From the NCBI GenBank assembly GCA_963742535.1, contig CAVUMC010000002.1:2604001-2668000 (forward strand): a stretch of DNA of 64,000 nt, in the 5' to 3' direction. The DNA is from VRUE01 sp963742535 (GTDB taxonomy: Bacteria > Actinomycetota > Thermoleophilia > Solirubrobacterales > 70-9). The stretch's first letter is position 1; every line of letters starts with the position of its first letter. The translations under genes and the position numbers were made by a program. Of this stretch, positions 14,041 through 51,300 are shown piece after piece. Below the pieces are notes generated by a model that saw nothing but the letters and a program-made list of their open reading frames with translations, was not told the DNA's origin and made no database searches.

Positions 14041-17000
14041 CCCTCACTCGGGAGGCGAAGCGCAGGGTGCGCTCGTCCGAGGAGCCGATCGCGATCGTCG
14101 GCATGGCCTGCCGCCTGCCCGGCGGGGTCGCTTCGCCGCAGCAGCTCTGGGAGCTGGTGCGCGAGGGTCGCGACGCGATTGGCCCGTTGCCGGCAGATCG
14201 TGGCTGGGACCCCGAGCGGGCCTACGTCGTTCATCCCGACAGCCCCGACTACCTGCGTCAGGGTGGCTTCCTCCTGGACGCCGCCGAGTTCGACTCCGCC
14301 TTCTTCTCGATCTCCCCGCGCGAGGCGACGGATATGGATCCTCAGCAGCGCCTGGCGCTTGAATCCTCCTGGGAGGCGCTGGAGGACGCGGGGATCGACC
14401 CGCTCGGGCTGCGTGGTTCCGAGACCGGAGTCTTCACCGGGGTGATGTACCACGACTACGGAGTGGCGGAGGGAGAGTCCTCCAGTGGCGCCGGCGCTGC
14501 CTCCAGCGCCAATGCGGGTCGCGTCTCCTACACGCTCGGCCTCGAGGGCCCGGCGATGACTGTCGACACCGCCTGCTCTTCCTCGCTGGTCGCGATCCAC
14601 CTGGCGGCGGGAGCCCTGCAGCGCGGTGAGTGCGACCTCGCCCTGGCCGGCGGCTCCACCGTGCTTGCCTCGTCCTCGGCCTTCGCCTACTTCTCAAATC
14701 AACGGGGGCTGGCGGCGGACGGGCGAAGCAAGTCCTTCTCCGAGCGAGCCGATGGCGTCGGCATCTCCGAGGGTGTCGGCGTCCTGGTCCTCGAGCGGCT
14801 CTCGGACGCCGAAGCCAACGGCCACCACGTCCTCGCCACGATCCGCGGCACCGCGGTCAACCAGGACGGTGCCTCGAACGGGATCACCGCCCCCAACGGC
14901 CCCTCGCAGGAGCGGGTGATCCGCCAGGCCCTCGCCAACGCCGGCCTCGCGCCGCAAGAGATCGACATGGTCGAGGGCCATGGGACTGGCACCGCGCTGG
15001 GCGATCCGATCGAGGCCGGGGCCCTGCTCGCCACCTACGGCCAGGAAAGAGATGAGCCACTGCGACTTGGCTCCTTGAAGTCGAACATCGGCCACGCCCA
15101 GGCCGCAGCCGGCGTCTCGGGCGTGATCAAGGCGGTGCTTGCGATGCGCGCGGGCACGATGCCGAAGACGCTTCACGCCGACCAGCCGTCTTCGAAGATC
15201 GATTGGGAGGCGGGCAAGATCGAGCTGCTCACCGAGGCGCGCGAGTGGGAGGCAACCGAGCACCCGCGCCGTGCCGGCGTCTCCTCCTTTGGAGCGACCG
15301 GCACCAACGCCCACCTGATCTTGGAGGAGGCGCCCGTAGCCGGACGGGACCCCGGCACGGGCGCTTCCTCCAAGGACCAAGACGGGGAGGAGAGCTCTTT
15401 CCCCGCTGGTCCTTTGCCGCTGCTCCTCTCCGCCAAAGGAGAGGAGGCGCTCGCCGCGCAGGCCGGCCGACTCGCGGCGCACGTCAACGAAAACCCCGAG
15501 CTCTCCCTCGCCGACCTCGCCTACTCCCTCGCAACGACCCGGGCGGGGTTGCAACGTCGGGCGGTCCTTCTCGCCGAGAGCGGGGAGGAGCTCGCCGAAG
15601 GGCTCGGTGCTCTCGCAAAGGGCGAGCACCCACCTAACGCAGTCCTCGCCATGGTGCCACCGAGCTCACGCCTCGCCTACCTCTTCACCGGCCAGGGGTC
15701 GCAGCGCCCGGGCATGGGCAAGGAGCTCTACGAGACCTACCCCGCCTACAGCGAGGCGTTGGATCAGGTCTGCCAAGAGATCGATCCGCTGATCGATCGC
15801 ACTCTCGCCGAGCTGATCTTCAGCGAAGAGGGATCGAGCGAGGCGGCCGAGCTCGCACACACCACCTATGCCCAGCCGGCTCTCTTCGCCACCCAGGTGG
15901 CCCTCGGCCGTCTCTATGGGAGCTGGGGTTTGACGCCCGGGGCGATGGCAGGGCACTCGGTCGGGGAGATCTCGGCCGCCCACCTCGCCGGCGTCCTCTC
16001 GCTGGAAGACGCGGCGAAGCTCGTTTGCTCGCGCGGTGTGTTGATGGGGGCCCTGCCGACCGGCGGGGCGATGCTGGCGATCGAGGCGACTGAGGCGGAA
16101 GCCCTCGACCTGATCGCGGGCAAGGAGTCTGACCTCTCGCTGGCGGCGATCAACTCACCCAGCTCCTGCGTGATCTCGGGGGTCGCAGCGGCGATCGACG
16201 AGTGCGAAGCCACTTGGAAGGAGCAGGGCAAGAGGGCCAAGCGCCTCGACGTCTCCCACGCCTTCCACTCGCCGCTGATGGAGCCGATGCTGGAGGAGTT
16301 CGGCGAGGTCTGCGCGAGCCTCGACTTCAAAGCTCCCAAGTTTCCGATCGTCTCCTGTCTCACCGGCGAGCTCCTGACCGAGGAGCAGGCGACCGATCCC
16401 ACCTACTGGGTCACCCACGTTCGCCAGCCAGTTCGCTTCGCCGCCGCGGTTTCGACCCTGCTCGGTGAAGGCACCACTACCGCCCTGGAGCTCGGCCCGG
16501 ACCCCGTCCTTTGCGCGATGGCGGATGAGTGTCTTGGCGAGGACCAGGAGCTCACCCTCGCTCCGGCTCTTCGCTCCGGGCACCCTGAGCCCGCGAGTGC
16601 CCTTGGTGCTCTCGCGACCGCCCACGCCACCGGCGCCCCGGTTGACTGGGACGCCTTCTTCGAGGGCTCGGGTGCACGACAGGTTCCGCTCCCCACCTAT
16701 CCCTTCCAGCGCCAGCGCTTCTGGCTCAGTCCCAAGATCAGAGGGGCGGATCCCACGGCCCTCGGCCAAGCTGCCCTCTCGCACCCCTTCTGGGCGGCGG
16801 CGATCGAGGAGCCCGAAGGCGAAGGCCTCTCGCTCAGCGGCCGCATCTCCCTCGCGGAGCACCCATGGCTATCCGACCACGCCCTTGCCGGCCAGGCGAT
16901 CCTGCCCGGCACCGCTTTCTTGGAGGCGGCGCTTTACGCCGGCGAGCAGGCGGGTGCTCCCACCGTCGAGGAGCTGACCCTGCAGGCACCGCTGCCCCTC

Positions 17001-18367
17001 GGCGGCACCCCGGTGGCATTGCGGGTCTCGCTCTCAGCGCCTGAGGAAGGGAGACGGGAGTTCTCGGTCCACTCGCGGCTCGAGGAAGAGGGGGCCCAGT
17101 GGATCAAGCACGCGAGCGGCACCCTTGCGGAGGGCGATCCCGCCGAGCCGGAGCCGCTGGAGGAGTGGCCTCCGTCCGGTGCCCGAGCGGTCGAGGTCGA
17201 GGACCTGCGTGCCCGCCTCGCCGAGGCAGGCTTCGACTACGGCGAGACCTTCGGGGGCCTCACTGCCGCTTGGCAAAGTGAGGGGGAGACCTGGGCGGAG
17301 GTTGCCCTCCCCGAGTCTCTCGGCAGCGAGGGCTTCCTGATCCACCCGGCCCTGCTCGACGCCGCCCTGCATCCCGTCGCCCTGGCCGAGGGACAGGAGA
17401 TGCGCGTTCCCTTCTCCTTCGCCGGCATCGCCCTCACCGCGGCGGGCCCCACGAGACTGCGGGTGCGGATCGCGGCCGCGGGCGAGCAGGCCCGGATCGA
17501 GCTCTTCGATGACCTCGGCGCCCCCCTCGGCTTGATCGAGGCCGCCGTCGGCCGTCCCTTCGACCCCGCCACCCTGCCCACCAGCGTGGGAGCGCCTCTC
17601 TACTCAGTGCGTTGGGAGCGCGTCGAGCTGGGCGAAGGAGAGGACGCGGAGGCGTCGGACGAAGAGCAGGGGCGAGTCGAGCTTTGGCGTGCTCCCAACG
17701 ATGCGGACACCAAAGAGGCAACACTCGCGTTGCTGGCAAAGCTGCAGGACTTCCTCTCCGCGGAGAACGAGGACTCTCGTCTGGCGATCGTCGTCAATGG
17801 CGCCTTTGCCGTCGACGCCGCGGAGTCCCCCGATCCGACCCAGGCTGCGCTCGCGGGCCTTGCAGGCTCAGCGGCATCCGAGCACCCAGGCCGCGTCGTC
17901 CTGATCGACAACGATGGCGTCGAGGCATCCGAAGCGGCCTTGCAAGTCGCGCTCGGCAACCCCGAGCCCCAGCTTGCCCTGCGTCACGGAGAGCTCCTGG
18001 TCCCGCGACTGGCCAAGGCTGAGACCAGCGACGGGCAGGAGCCGATCGAGCTCGACCCCGAGCGCACCGTCCTCATCACCGGCGCCACCGGCGGCCTCGG
18101 CCAACTGATCGCCAAGCACCTGATCGAGCGCCACGGCGCAGGGCACCTGCTGCTTGCGAGCCGCTCCGGCGAAGCAGCCGAGGGCGCCGCGCAGCTGCGA
18201 GAGGAGCTCGAAGGACTCGGAGCTGCGATCCAGATCGCCGCCTGCGACGTCTCCGATCGCTCCCAGGTGAAGGAGTTGCTCGCCGGCATCGACCCCGAGC
18301 ACTCCCTCGGCGCTGTCATCCACTGCGCCGCCGTCCTCGATGACGCCACCGTGCAGAGCGCCGGCCC

Positions 18368-34538
<16,171 letters not shown>

Positions 34539-34546
<8 letters not shown>

Positions 34547-36623
34547 TGAGCAGAAACTGCGCGATTACCTGCGCCGGGTGACGATCGAGCTGACCGAGGA
34601 GCGCGAGCGGCGCCGCGAGCCGATCGCGATCGTCGGCATGGCCTGTCGCTACCCGGGTGGGGTGCGCTCTCCAGAGCAGCTCTGGCAGATGCTGGAGGAG
34701 GGGCGCGACGGCATCGTCCCGATGCCCACCGATCGCGACTGGAACGCCGATGCGCTCTATGACCCCGACCCCGACCGCGCGGGCTCGATGTACGTGCGCG
34801 AAAGCGGCTTCATCGAGCGCGCCGGTGAGTTCGACGCCGAGTTCTTCGGCATCTCCCCGCGCGAGGCGCTGGCGATGGACCCTCAGCAACGGCTGCTGCT
34901 GGAAACGGCCTGGGAGGGGCTCGAGTCGGCCGCGATCGTCCCCACCGACCTGCAGGGCAGCAGGGTCGGGGTCTTCACCGGCCTGATGCACCATGAATAC
35001 GGCGCCGGCCTGCTCGGCTCGCGGGAAGACGTCGAGGGCCATCTGGCCACCGGCACCGCCGGCAGCGTCGCCTCCGGCCGCATCTCCTATGTGCTCGGGC
35101 TCGAGGGCCCGGCGATGACCGTCGACACCGCCTGCTCCTCCTCGCTGGTGGCGATGCACCTGGCGGCGGCGGCGCTGCGGGCGGGCGAGTGCACGCTCGC
35201 CCTCGCCGGCGGGGCGACCGTGATGTGGAGCCCGGGTGCCTTCGTGCTCTTCTCCCGCCAACGCGGCCTCGCCCCCGACGGGCGCTGCAAGTCCTTCGCC
35301 GAGGGGGCCGACGGCACCGCCTGGGCCGAGGGCGCGGGGATGCTCGTCTTGGAGCGCCTCTCCGACGCCGAAGCCAAGGGTCACGAGGTCCTCGCCACGA
35401 TCCGCGGCAGCGCGGTCAACCAGGACGGAGCCTCGAACGGCCTCACCGCCCCCAACGGTCCTTCACAGGAGCGGGTGATCCGCCAGGCCCTCGCCAACGC
35501 CGAGCTCAAACCCGCCGACATCGACATGGTCGAGGCCCACGGCACCGGCACCACCCTCGGCGACCCGATCGAGGCCGGCGCCCTGCTCTCCACCTACGGC
35601 CAGGACCGCGAGCAGCCGCTCTGGCTCGGCTCGCTCAAGTCGAACATCGGCCACGCTCAGGCCGCCGCCGGGGTCGGCGGCGTGATCAAGACGGTGCTGG
35701 CGATGCGCGAGGGCACGATGCCGAAGACCCTCCACGTCGACGAGCCCTCCTCGAAGATCGAGTGGGGAGCGGGCAAGGTCGAGCTGCTGACCGAGTCGCG
35801 CGAGTGGGAGGCGGGGGACAGGCCGCGCCGCGCCGCCGTCTCTTCCTTCGGCATCAGCGGCACCAACGCGCACCTGATCTTGGAGGGTGCGCCCGCGAGC
35901 GACGAGGCGGAGACGGAGGCCCCTGCGGATTCCCCCGGCCCCCTTGCCTTCCCACTCTCGGCAAGGACGGACGCAGCGCTCGCCGGGCAGGCCTCCCGCC
36001 TCGCCACCCATATCGAGCAGAGCCCCGATCTCTCGCTTGCCGACCTGGCCTACTCGCTTGCGACCGGCCGCGCCCGGCTCGAGCAGGCGGCGGCGGTTGT
36101 GACGGCGAGCCGCGAGGAGCTGCTCTTGGGACTGGGCGCCCTCGCCCGCGGCGAGCGCCCGCCCGGCGCCGTCTTCGCCGAGCCCGCCCCGAGCCCGCGC
36201 CTCGCCTGCCTCTTCACCGGCCAGGGCTCTCAGCGCCCGGGCATGGGCAAGGAGCTCTACGAGACCTACCCCGCTTACCGCGAGGCGCTGGACGAAGCGC
36301 TGGCGCAGATCGACCCCCTGCTTGGCCGCTCTCTGGCGGAGCTCATCTTCAGTGCCGAGGGCTCACAAGAGGCCGCCGAGCTCTCCCACACCGCCTTCGC
36401 TCAGCCCGCCCTCTTCGCCACCCAGGTCGCGCTCGCTCGTCTCTACGAGAGCTGGGGGCTCGGCGCCCGAAGCGATGGCCGGCCACTCGATCGGGGAGAT
36501 CAGCGCCGCCCACCTTGCCGGCGTCCTCTCCCTCTCCGGCGCCGCCCGGCTCGTCTGCACCCGCGGCTCCCTGATGGGAGCCCTGCCCAAGGGCGGGGCG
36601 ATGCTGGCGATCGAGGCGACTGA
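34539..36623 (+). CDS. PKS-B, 5' part: docking domain, KS and start of AT of module M8
   Basis: Start of a unimodular PKS. The GTG at 34539 is chosen because it overlaps the PKS-A stop and opens a classic N-terminal docking helix (ADEQKLRDYLRRV, then a charged stretch) directly before the KS motif EPIAIVGMACRYPGG. KS covers about 34617-35880 with Cys at 35133-35135, HGTGT and KSNIGHAQ. The AT begins near 36205 (FTGQGSQRPGMG). The frame diverges from the family after Trp-Gly-Leu at 36453-36461: one extra base near 36462 shifts the next motif (PEAMAGHSIGE) into the +1 frame, so the sequence up to the stop at 36623 is out-of-frame tail. Either the strain has a disrupted M8 AT or the base is an error; with the base removed the protein is 1,794 residues. 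Confidence 0.9.
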
Positions 36624-39600
36624 GCGAGAGGCCTTGAAGCTGATCGCCGGCAGGGAGCAGGAGCTCTCGCTGGCGGCGATCAACTCGCCCACCTCCTGCG
36701 TCATCTCGGGAACCGAGTCCGCGATCAATGCCTGCGAAGCCGCCTGGAAGGGGGAGGGCAAGCGAGCCAAGCGTCTCGACGTCTCCCATGCCTTCCACTC
36801 GCCGCTGATGGAGCCGATGCTGGAGGAGTTCGGCGAGGTCTGTGCGAGCCTCGACTTCAAGGCTCCCGAGGCCCCGATCATCTCCTCTCTCAGCGGTGAG
36901 CTGCTCACCGCTGAGCAGGCCACCGATCCCGGCTACTGGGTCTCCCACGTACGCCAGCCGGTTCGCTTCGCCGCCGCAATTGAGACCCTGCTGGCGGAAG
37001 GAACCACCGCCGCGATCGAGCTCGGCCCCGACCCCGTGCTCTGCGCGATGGCGGCTGAGTGCCTGGGTGAGGACCAAGAGCTCACCCTTGCTCCCGCTCT
37101 TCGCTCCGGGCGGCCGGAGCCCCAAAATGCCCTCGGCGCTCTCGCCACCGCCCACGCCGCCGGCGCTGCCGTCGAGTGGGAGGCCTTCTTCGAGGGTTCG
37201 GGCGCGAGGACGGTGCCGCTCCCCACCTACCCCTTCCAGCGCAAGCGCTTGTGGCTCACTCCTCAGGGCGCCGGTGGGACGGACCCCGCCGCACTCGGTC
37301 AAGCCGCGCTCGGCCACCCCTTCCTGGCGGCGGCGATCGAGGATCCCGAGGGAGAGGGCGTCTCGCTCAGCGGCCGCGTCGTCCTCGCCGAGCATCCCTG
37401 GCTCGCCGACCATGCCCTCGTCGGCACCGCGATCATGCCCGGCACCGCCTTCCTCGAGGCCGCGCTCTACGCCGGTGAGCGGGTGGGCGCTCCAACCGTT
37501 GAGGAGCTGATCCTGCAGGCGCCGCTGCCGCTCGGCGAGACCGCGGTGGCGCTGCGGGTGACGGTCGCCGCCCCAGTCGACGGCAGGCGAGCGCTTGCGA
37601 TCCACTCCCGCCCCGAAGAAGAGGGAGCGCCGTGGACGAGGAACGCCGCCGGCACGCTCTCGGAGCGAACCGCCGAGCAGCCCGGGCCGCTCTCCGAGTG
37701 GCCGCCCTACGGCGCCGAAGAGATCGAGATCGAGGACCTGCGCACCCGTCTGGCCGAGGCCGGCTTCGAATACGGCGAGGCCTTCGAGTGCCTCTCGGCG
37801 GCCTGGCAGGGCGGCGGGGAAATCTACATCGAGGCCTCCACGCCCGAGCAGCTCGACCAAGAGGGCTTCCTCGTTCACCCGGCCCTGCTCGACTCCGTCG
37901 GCAACGTGCTGCTCAGCGCTCCCGGCGATGGTGCCGACGGCAAGCTGCTGCTCCCCTACGCCTGGCGGGGGGTGCGGTTGAACCGCGCCGGCGTCTCCAC
38001 GCTGCGCATGCGGATGTCGCAGTCCGAGGACTCCGGCTTCGCCGCCTTCGACAGCGATGGGGCGGTGGCGATCGGCGCCGAGTCGGTGGAACTGCGCTTC
38101 ATCGACCGCGATGCCCTGCGGGCCACGGTCGGCGCCGACCGCTCGCTCTACAGCCTCGCCTGGCAGTCGCTTCCCGTCCCCGCCGCCGGGGACCACCCCG
38201 AGCCGGAGGTCTTCGACGTTCGCGCCGCCGCGGACGGCCCCGAGGCGCTCTGCGCCCGCGGCCTCGAGCGCATCCAGGGCTTCCTCGCCGAGGCGGAGCA
38301 TGCGGAGACTCGCCTCACTGTTCTCACCCAAGGCGCTTTCGCCACCGACCCGGGAGAGTCCCCCGACCTCGCCCAGGCTGCACTCGCTGGCCTGGTCGGC
38401 TCCGCCGCCGCCGAGAGCCCCGGGCGCTTCGCCCTCCTCGACAGCGACGGCAGGGCCGCCTCGGAGGCGGCCCTGCAGGGCGCGCTCGCCAGCCAAGAGC
38501 CACAGCTGGCCCTGCGCGAGGGGGAGCTCCTGGCCCCGCGCCTCGCCCAGCCGACGGCGGGCGAGGCCGGGCCCGTCGCGCTCGATCCCGAGCGCACCGT
38601 CCTCGTCACCGGGGGCACCGGCGGCCTCGGCCGGCTGGTTGCCCGCCACCTGGCGGAGGTTCACGGCGCCAGGCACCTGCTCCTCGCCAGCCGCTCGGGC
38701 GAAGCGGCCGCGGGCGCGGGGGAGCTGCGGGAAGAGCTGGAGGAACTCGGCGCCGCGGTGGAGATCGCCGCCTGCGACGTCGCCGATCGCGCCCAGCTGC
38801 AGCAGTTGCTCGACGGCATCCTCCCGGCGCACCGCCTCGGCGCGGTGCTCCATTGTGCCGGCCTGCTCGAGGACGCCACCGTGCCCAACGCGAGCGCGGA
38901 GCAGCTGGCGCGCGTCTTCGCGCCCAAGGTCGATGCCGCCCTGCACCTGCACGAGCTGACCGCGGGGCTCGACCTGACTCACTTCGTCCTCTTCTCCTCG
39001 ATCGCCGGTGTCTTCGGCGGCGCCGGCCAGGGCGCCTACGCGGCCGCCAACCGCTGTCTCGACGCGCTCGCCCAGGCGCGGCGGGCCGAGGACCTCGCCG
39101 CCACCTCGCTGGCCTGGGGCCTGTGGAACGAAGAAAACGCCGCCACGGCCGGTGCCGAGGCGTCCGAGGTCGCCCGCGTCTGGCGCCTGGCCGCTCAGCG
39201 CTTCGCCCTCCTGCCGCTTGCCCCCGAGCGCGGCCTGGCGCTCTTCGACGCCGCCCTCAACCGGCCCGAGGGGCTGCTCGTCCCGGTCGATCTCGATTTC
39301 GCCCTGCTGCGCGGCCGGGCTCGCACCGATTCCCTGCCCGCTCTATATAAGGGCCTGATTCGCGCCCCGGTCAAGTCCGGCGGCGAGGGTGGCTCGCTTG
39401 CCCGCCGCTTCGCCGAAGCCAGCGAGGCGAAGCGCGGGGGGCTCGTGCTCGAGGCCGTTCGCGGCCACGTCGCCGCTGTGCTCGGCCACGAAACCGCCGC
39501 GCAGGTCGCTCCCGACAAGGCCTTCAAGGACCTCGGCTTCGACTCGCTCGCCGCGGTCGAGCTGCGCAACCGGCTGGAGCTGGACAGCGAGCTGAGCTTC

Positions 39601-39660
39601 GCCTCCAGCCTCGCCTTCGATTACCCGACTCCTGCCGCCGTGGCCGCATACCTGGTGGGG
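34617..39660 (+). other. Module M8: KS-AT(frameshifted)-DH-KR-ACP
   Basis: The only module of PKS-B. KS Cys 35133-35135; AT of malonyl type with an extra base near 36462; DH His 37411-37413 and Asp in HPALLDSVGN; KR Tyr 39037-39039; ACP Ser 39544-39546. Predicted output if read through: double bond. The Asn in place of His/Gln after the DH Asp makes this DH the least certain of M3-M9. Confidence 0.8.
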
Positions 39661-39920
39661 GAGCTTGGCTCCGGCCCGGCAGCGGCGGGAGCGGGCTCGG
39701 CCGAGGAGCGGGAGATCCGCGACGCCCTCGCCCAGATCCCGCTCGAGAGCTTGCGCGGGGCGGGGTTGCTCGGCGCCCTGCTCGAGCTCGTCGGCGGCGA
39801 CGGTTCAGAGGAGGAAGCGGCGGAAGAACCGATCGAGCAAATCGACTCGATGGACATCGGCGACCTGGTGCAGCGCACGCTCGCCGGCGAGGACGCCGAG
39901 GAACCAGTGGGAGGGGCGGG

Positions 39921-39924
<4 letters not shown>
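36463..39924 (+). CDS. PKS-B, 3' part: AT, DH, KR, ACP of module M8
   Basis: Continuation of PKS-B in the new frame, from the codons for A-P-E-A-M-A-G-H-S onward. The AT carries GHSIGE and HAFH, indicating malonyl-CoA. The DH (about 37310-38110) has the catalytic His at 37411-37413 in DHALVGTAIMPG, and Asp in HPALLDSVGN, where the usual His/Gln four residues later is Asn. KR (Rossmann motif TGGTGGLG near 38610, Tyr at 39037-39039, LED motif) and ACP (LGFDSL, Ser at 39544-39546) are intact and no ER is present. The C-terminal ~85 residues (PLESLRGAGLLGALLELV, then an acidic stretch, then IDSMDIGDLVQ) form a docking domain of a different class from that ending PKS-A. An in-frame start exists at 36322, but the residues before 36463 do not match any AT, so it is not a credible start. 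ATGA overlap with PKS-C at 39921-39924. Confidence 0.9.
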
Positions 39925-48366
<8,442 letters not shown>

Positions 48367-48377
<11 letters not shown>

Positions 48378-51300
48378 AGCGCGGCTGCGCGAGTATCTGG
48401 AGAAGGCGGCGCTTGACCTGAAGCGGACTCGCGAGCGGGTGCGCGAGCTCGAGCGCGGCGCCCACGAGCCGATCGCGATCGTCGGGCTCGGCTGCCGCTA
48501 CCCGGGTGGCGCCAACTCGCCCGCGCAGCTCTGGGACCTGCTGGCGGGCGGGGTCGACGCGGTCAGCGGCTTCCCCACCGATCGCGGCTGGGACCTCGAC
48601 CGCCTCTACGACCCCGATCCCGACAGCGTCGGCACCACCTACGTGCGCAGCGGCGGCTTCCTCTCCGGCGTCGCCGACTTCGACCCCGGCTTCTTCGGCA
48701 TGGGCCCGCGCGAGGCGCTGCTGATCGATCCCCAGCAGCGGCTGCTGCTGGAAGTGACCTGGGAGACGCTGGAAGGCGCCGGCATCGACCCGGCGTCGTT
48801 GCGCGGCACCCAGACCGGCGTCTTCGTCGGCTGCGGCGCGATCGAATACGCCCAGATGCTGGCCGGCTCGCCCGGGACCGGCGCCCTCTTCACCGGCGGC
48901 TCGGGAAGCGTCGTCTCCGGCCGCCTCTCCTACAGCTTCGGGCTGGAGGGCCCGGCGATGACGATCGACACCGCCTGCTCCTCCTCGCTGGTCGCCCTGC
49001 ACCAGGCGGTGCTGTCGCTGCGGGCGGGGGAGTGCCCGCTCGCCCTGGTCGGCGGCGTGGCGGCGATGTTGACGCCGATCGCCTTCGTCGACGTCAACAA
49101 GCAGCGCGGCCTGGCGGCCGACGGGCGCTGCAAGGCGTTCGCCGACGCGGCCGACGGCGTCGGCTGCTCGGAGGGGGTCGGCGTGCTCGCGCTCGAGCGC
49201 CTGGCGGACGCGCGGGCGAACGGCCACCAGGTGCTGGCGACGATTCGCGGCTCGGCGATCAATCAGGACGGCGCCTCCAACGGCCTCGCCGCCCCCAGCG
49301 GCCCCTCACAGGAGCGGATGATCCGCCAGGCGCTGGCCAACGCCGGCTACGGCCCCGCCGACGTCGACGCGGTCGAGGCACACGGCACCGGCACCACGCT
49401 CGGCGACCCGATCGAGGCCGGCGCCCTGCTCGCCACCTACGGCAGGGAGCGCGAGACGCCGCTGCGGCTCGGCTCGATCAAGTCGAACATCGGCCACGCG
49501 GCGGCGGCCTCGGGCGTCGCCGGCGTGATCAAGATGGTGCTGGCGCTGCAGGCCGAAGTGCTGCCGAAGACACTCCACATCGACCGGCCCTCGAGCAAGA
49601 TCGATTGGGAGGCGGGCTCGATCGAGCTGCTGACCGAGGCCGAGCCCTGGCCCGCCAACGGCCGCCCGCGCCGCGCCGGCGTCTCCTCCTTCGGGGTGAG
49701 CGGCACCAACGTCCACATCATCCTCGAGGAAGCGCCGGCTCAGGTAGCCGCGCCCGCACCGGCGGGAGGAAGCAACAAGGGCGGAGCGGCCGACGAGCGG
49801 ACCGAGCCGGCCCTTGCGGCTGCAGCACCCCTGATCCTCTCGGCCAAATCTGAGCCCGCCCTGCGCGAGGCGGCGGCCAACCTCGCCGCCCGCATGCGGG
49901 AGGAGGACGAGCCGGCGCCGCTGGACGTCGCGTTCGCCCTGGCGAGGACGCGCCCGTCGCTGGCGCGCCGAGCGGCGATCGTCGGCGGCGATCGCGAGCA
50001 ACTGCTCGAGCGACTCAACGCGTTCGCCGCGGAGGGCGAGGTGGAGGGAGTCGGCGAGGGCAGCGCCCGCAACGAGGTCCGGCCCGTTTTCGTCTTCCCC
50101 GGCTCCGGCTCGCAGTGGTCGGGAATGGGGCTCGAGCTGCTCGATGCCTCGCCGCTCTTCGCCACCGAGCTGCGCCGCTGCGACGAAGCGCTGGCGCCCC
50201 TCGCCGGCTGGTCGGCCGAGGCCGTCCTGCGCGGCGCCGAGGGGGCGCCGCCACTGGAGACACCGGAGGTCAGCGTGCTGATGCTGTTCGTGATCTCGGT
50301 CGCGCTGGCGAAACTCTGGCGGGCCTGCGGCGTCGAGCCGGGAGGGGTCGTCGGCCACTCGCAGGGCGAGGTCGCCGCGGCGCACATCGCCGGCGCCCTG
50401 TCGCTCGATGACGCCGTCCGCGTCGCCATCGTGCGCACGATGGCGCTGCGCAAGCTGGTCGGCTTCGGCGCGATCGCCTCGGTCGGGCTATCCGCGGCGG
50501 CGCTCGCGCCGCGCCTCGAGCGCTTCGAGGGGCGGCTCGGGATCGCCGGCCTCAACGGCCCAGGTGCCAGCACCGTGTCCGGCGACATCGAGCCGCTCGA
50601 CGAGCTGCTGGCCGAGCTGGAGGCCGAGGGGGTGCGGGTCCGCAAGGTTCCCGGCGCGGTCGCGGCGTCCCACTCGGCCCAGGTCGAGCCGCTGCGCGAT
50701 GAGCTGCTGGAGGGGCTGGCGGGCTTGCAGCCGCGCTCCGGCGAGGTCCCCTTCTACTCCACGGTTACCGGCGAAGCCCTCGACACGGCGACGCTCGACG
50801 CCGAGTACTGGTTTCGCAACGCCCGCCAGGCCGTCCTGCTCGAGCCAACCGTGCGCTGCCTCGTCGACAGCGGCTGCCGGGCGCTGCTCGAGGTCAGTCC
50901 CCATCCGGTGCTCGGCTACGGCCTGCGCGAAATCGTCGAGAGCTCGGCGGCGGGGGAGGGGGCGGCGACGGTGTTGGCGACGCTGCGCCGAGGCGAAGGC
51001 GGGCCGCAGCGCTTCTCGCTCTCGCTCGGCGAGGCCTGGGCGAACGGGGTCGCGGTCGACTGGGACACCTTTTTCGCGGATTACGACGCGCAGCCGGTGA
51101 GCTTGCCGACCTACCCGTTCCAGCGCCGCCGCTACCTGCTCGACGCCCCGGTTGTGGGCGGGGACGCCAGCGGCGCCGGCCTGGGCGATCCGAATCACCC
51201 GCTGCTGGCCGCGGCGATCGACTCGCCTGCCGGCCAGGGGATACAGCTGTCGGGACGACTGACCGCCGAGGCCGCCCCCTGGCTCGGCGATCGCACCGTC

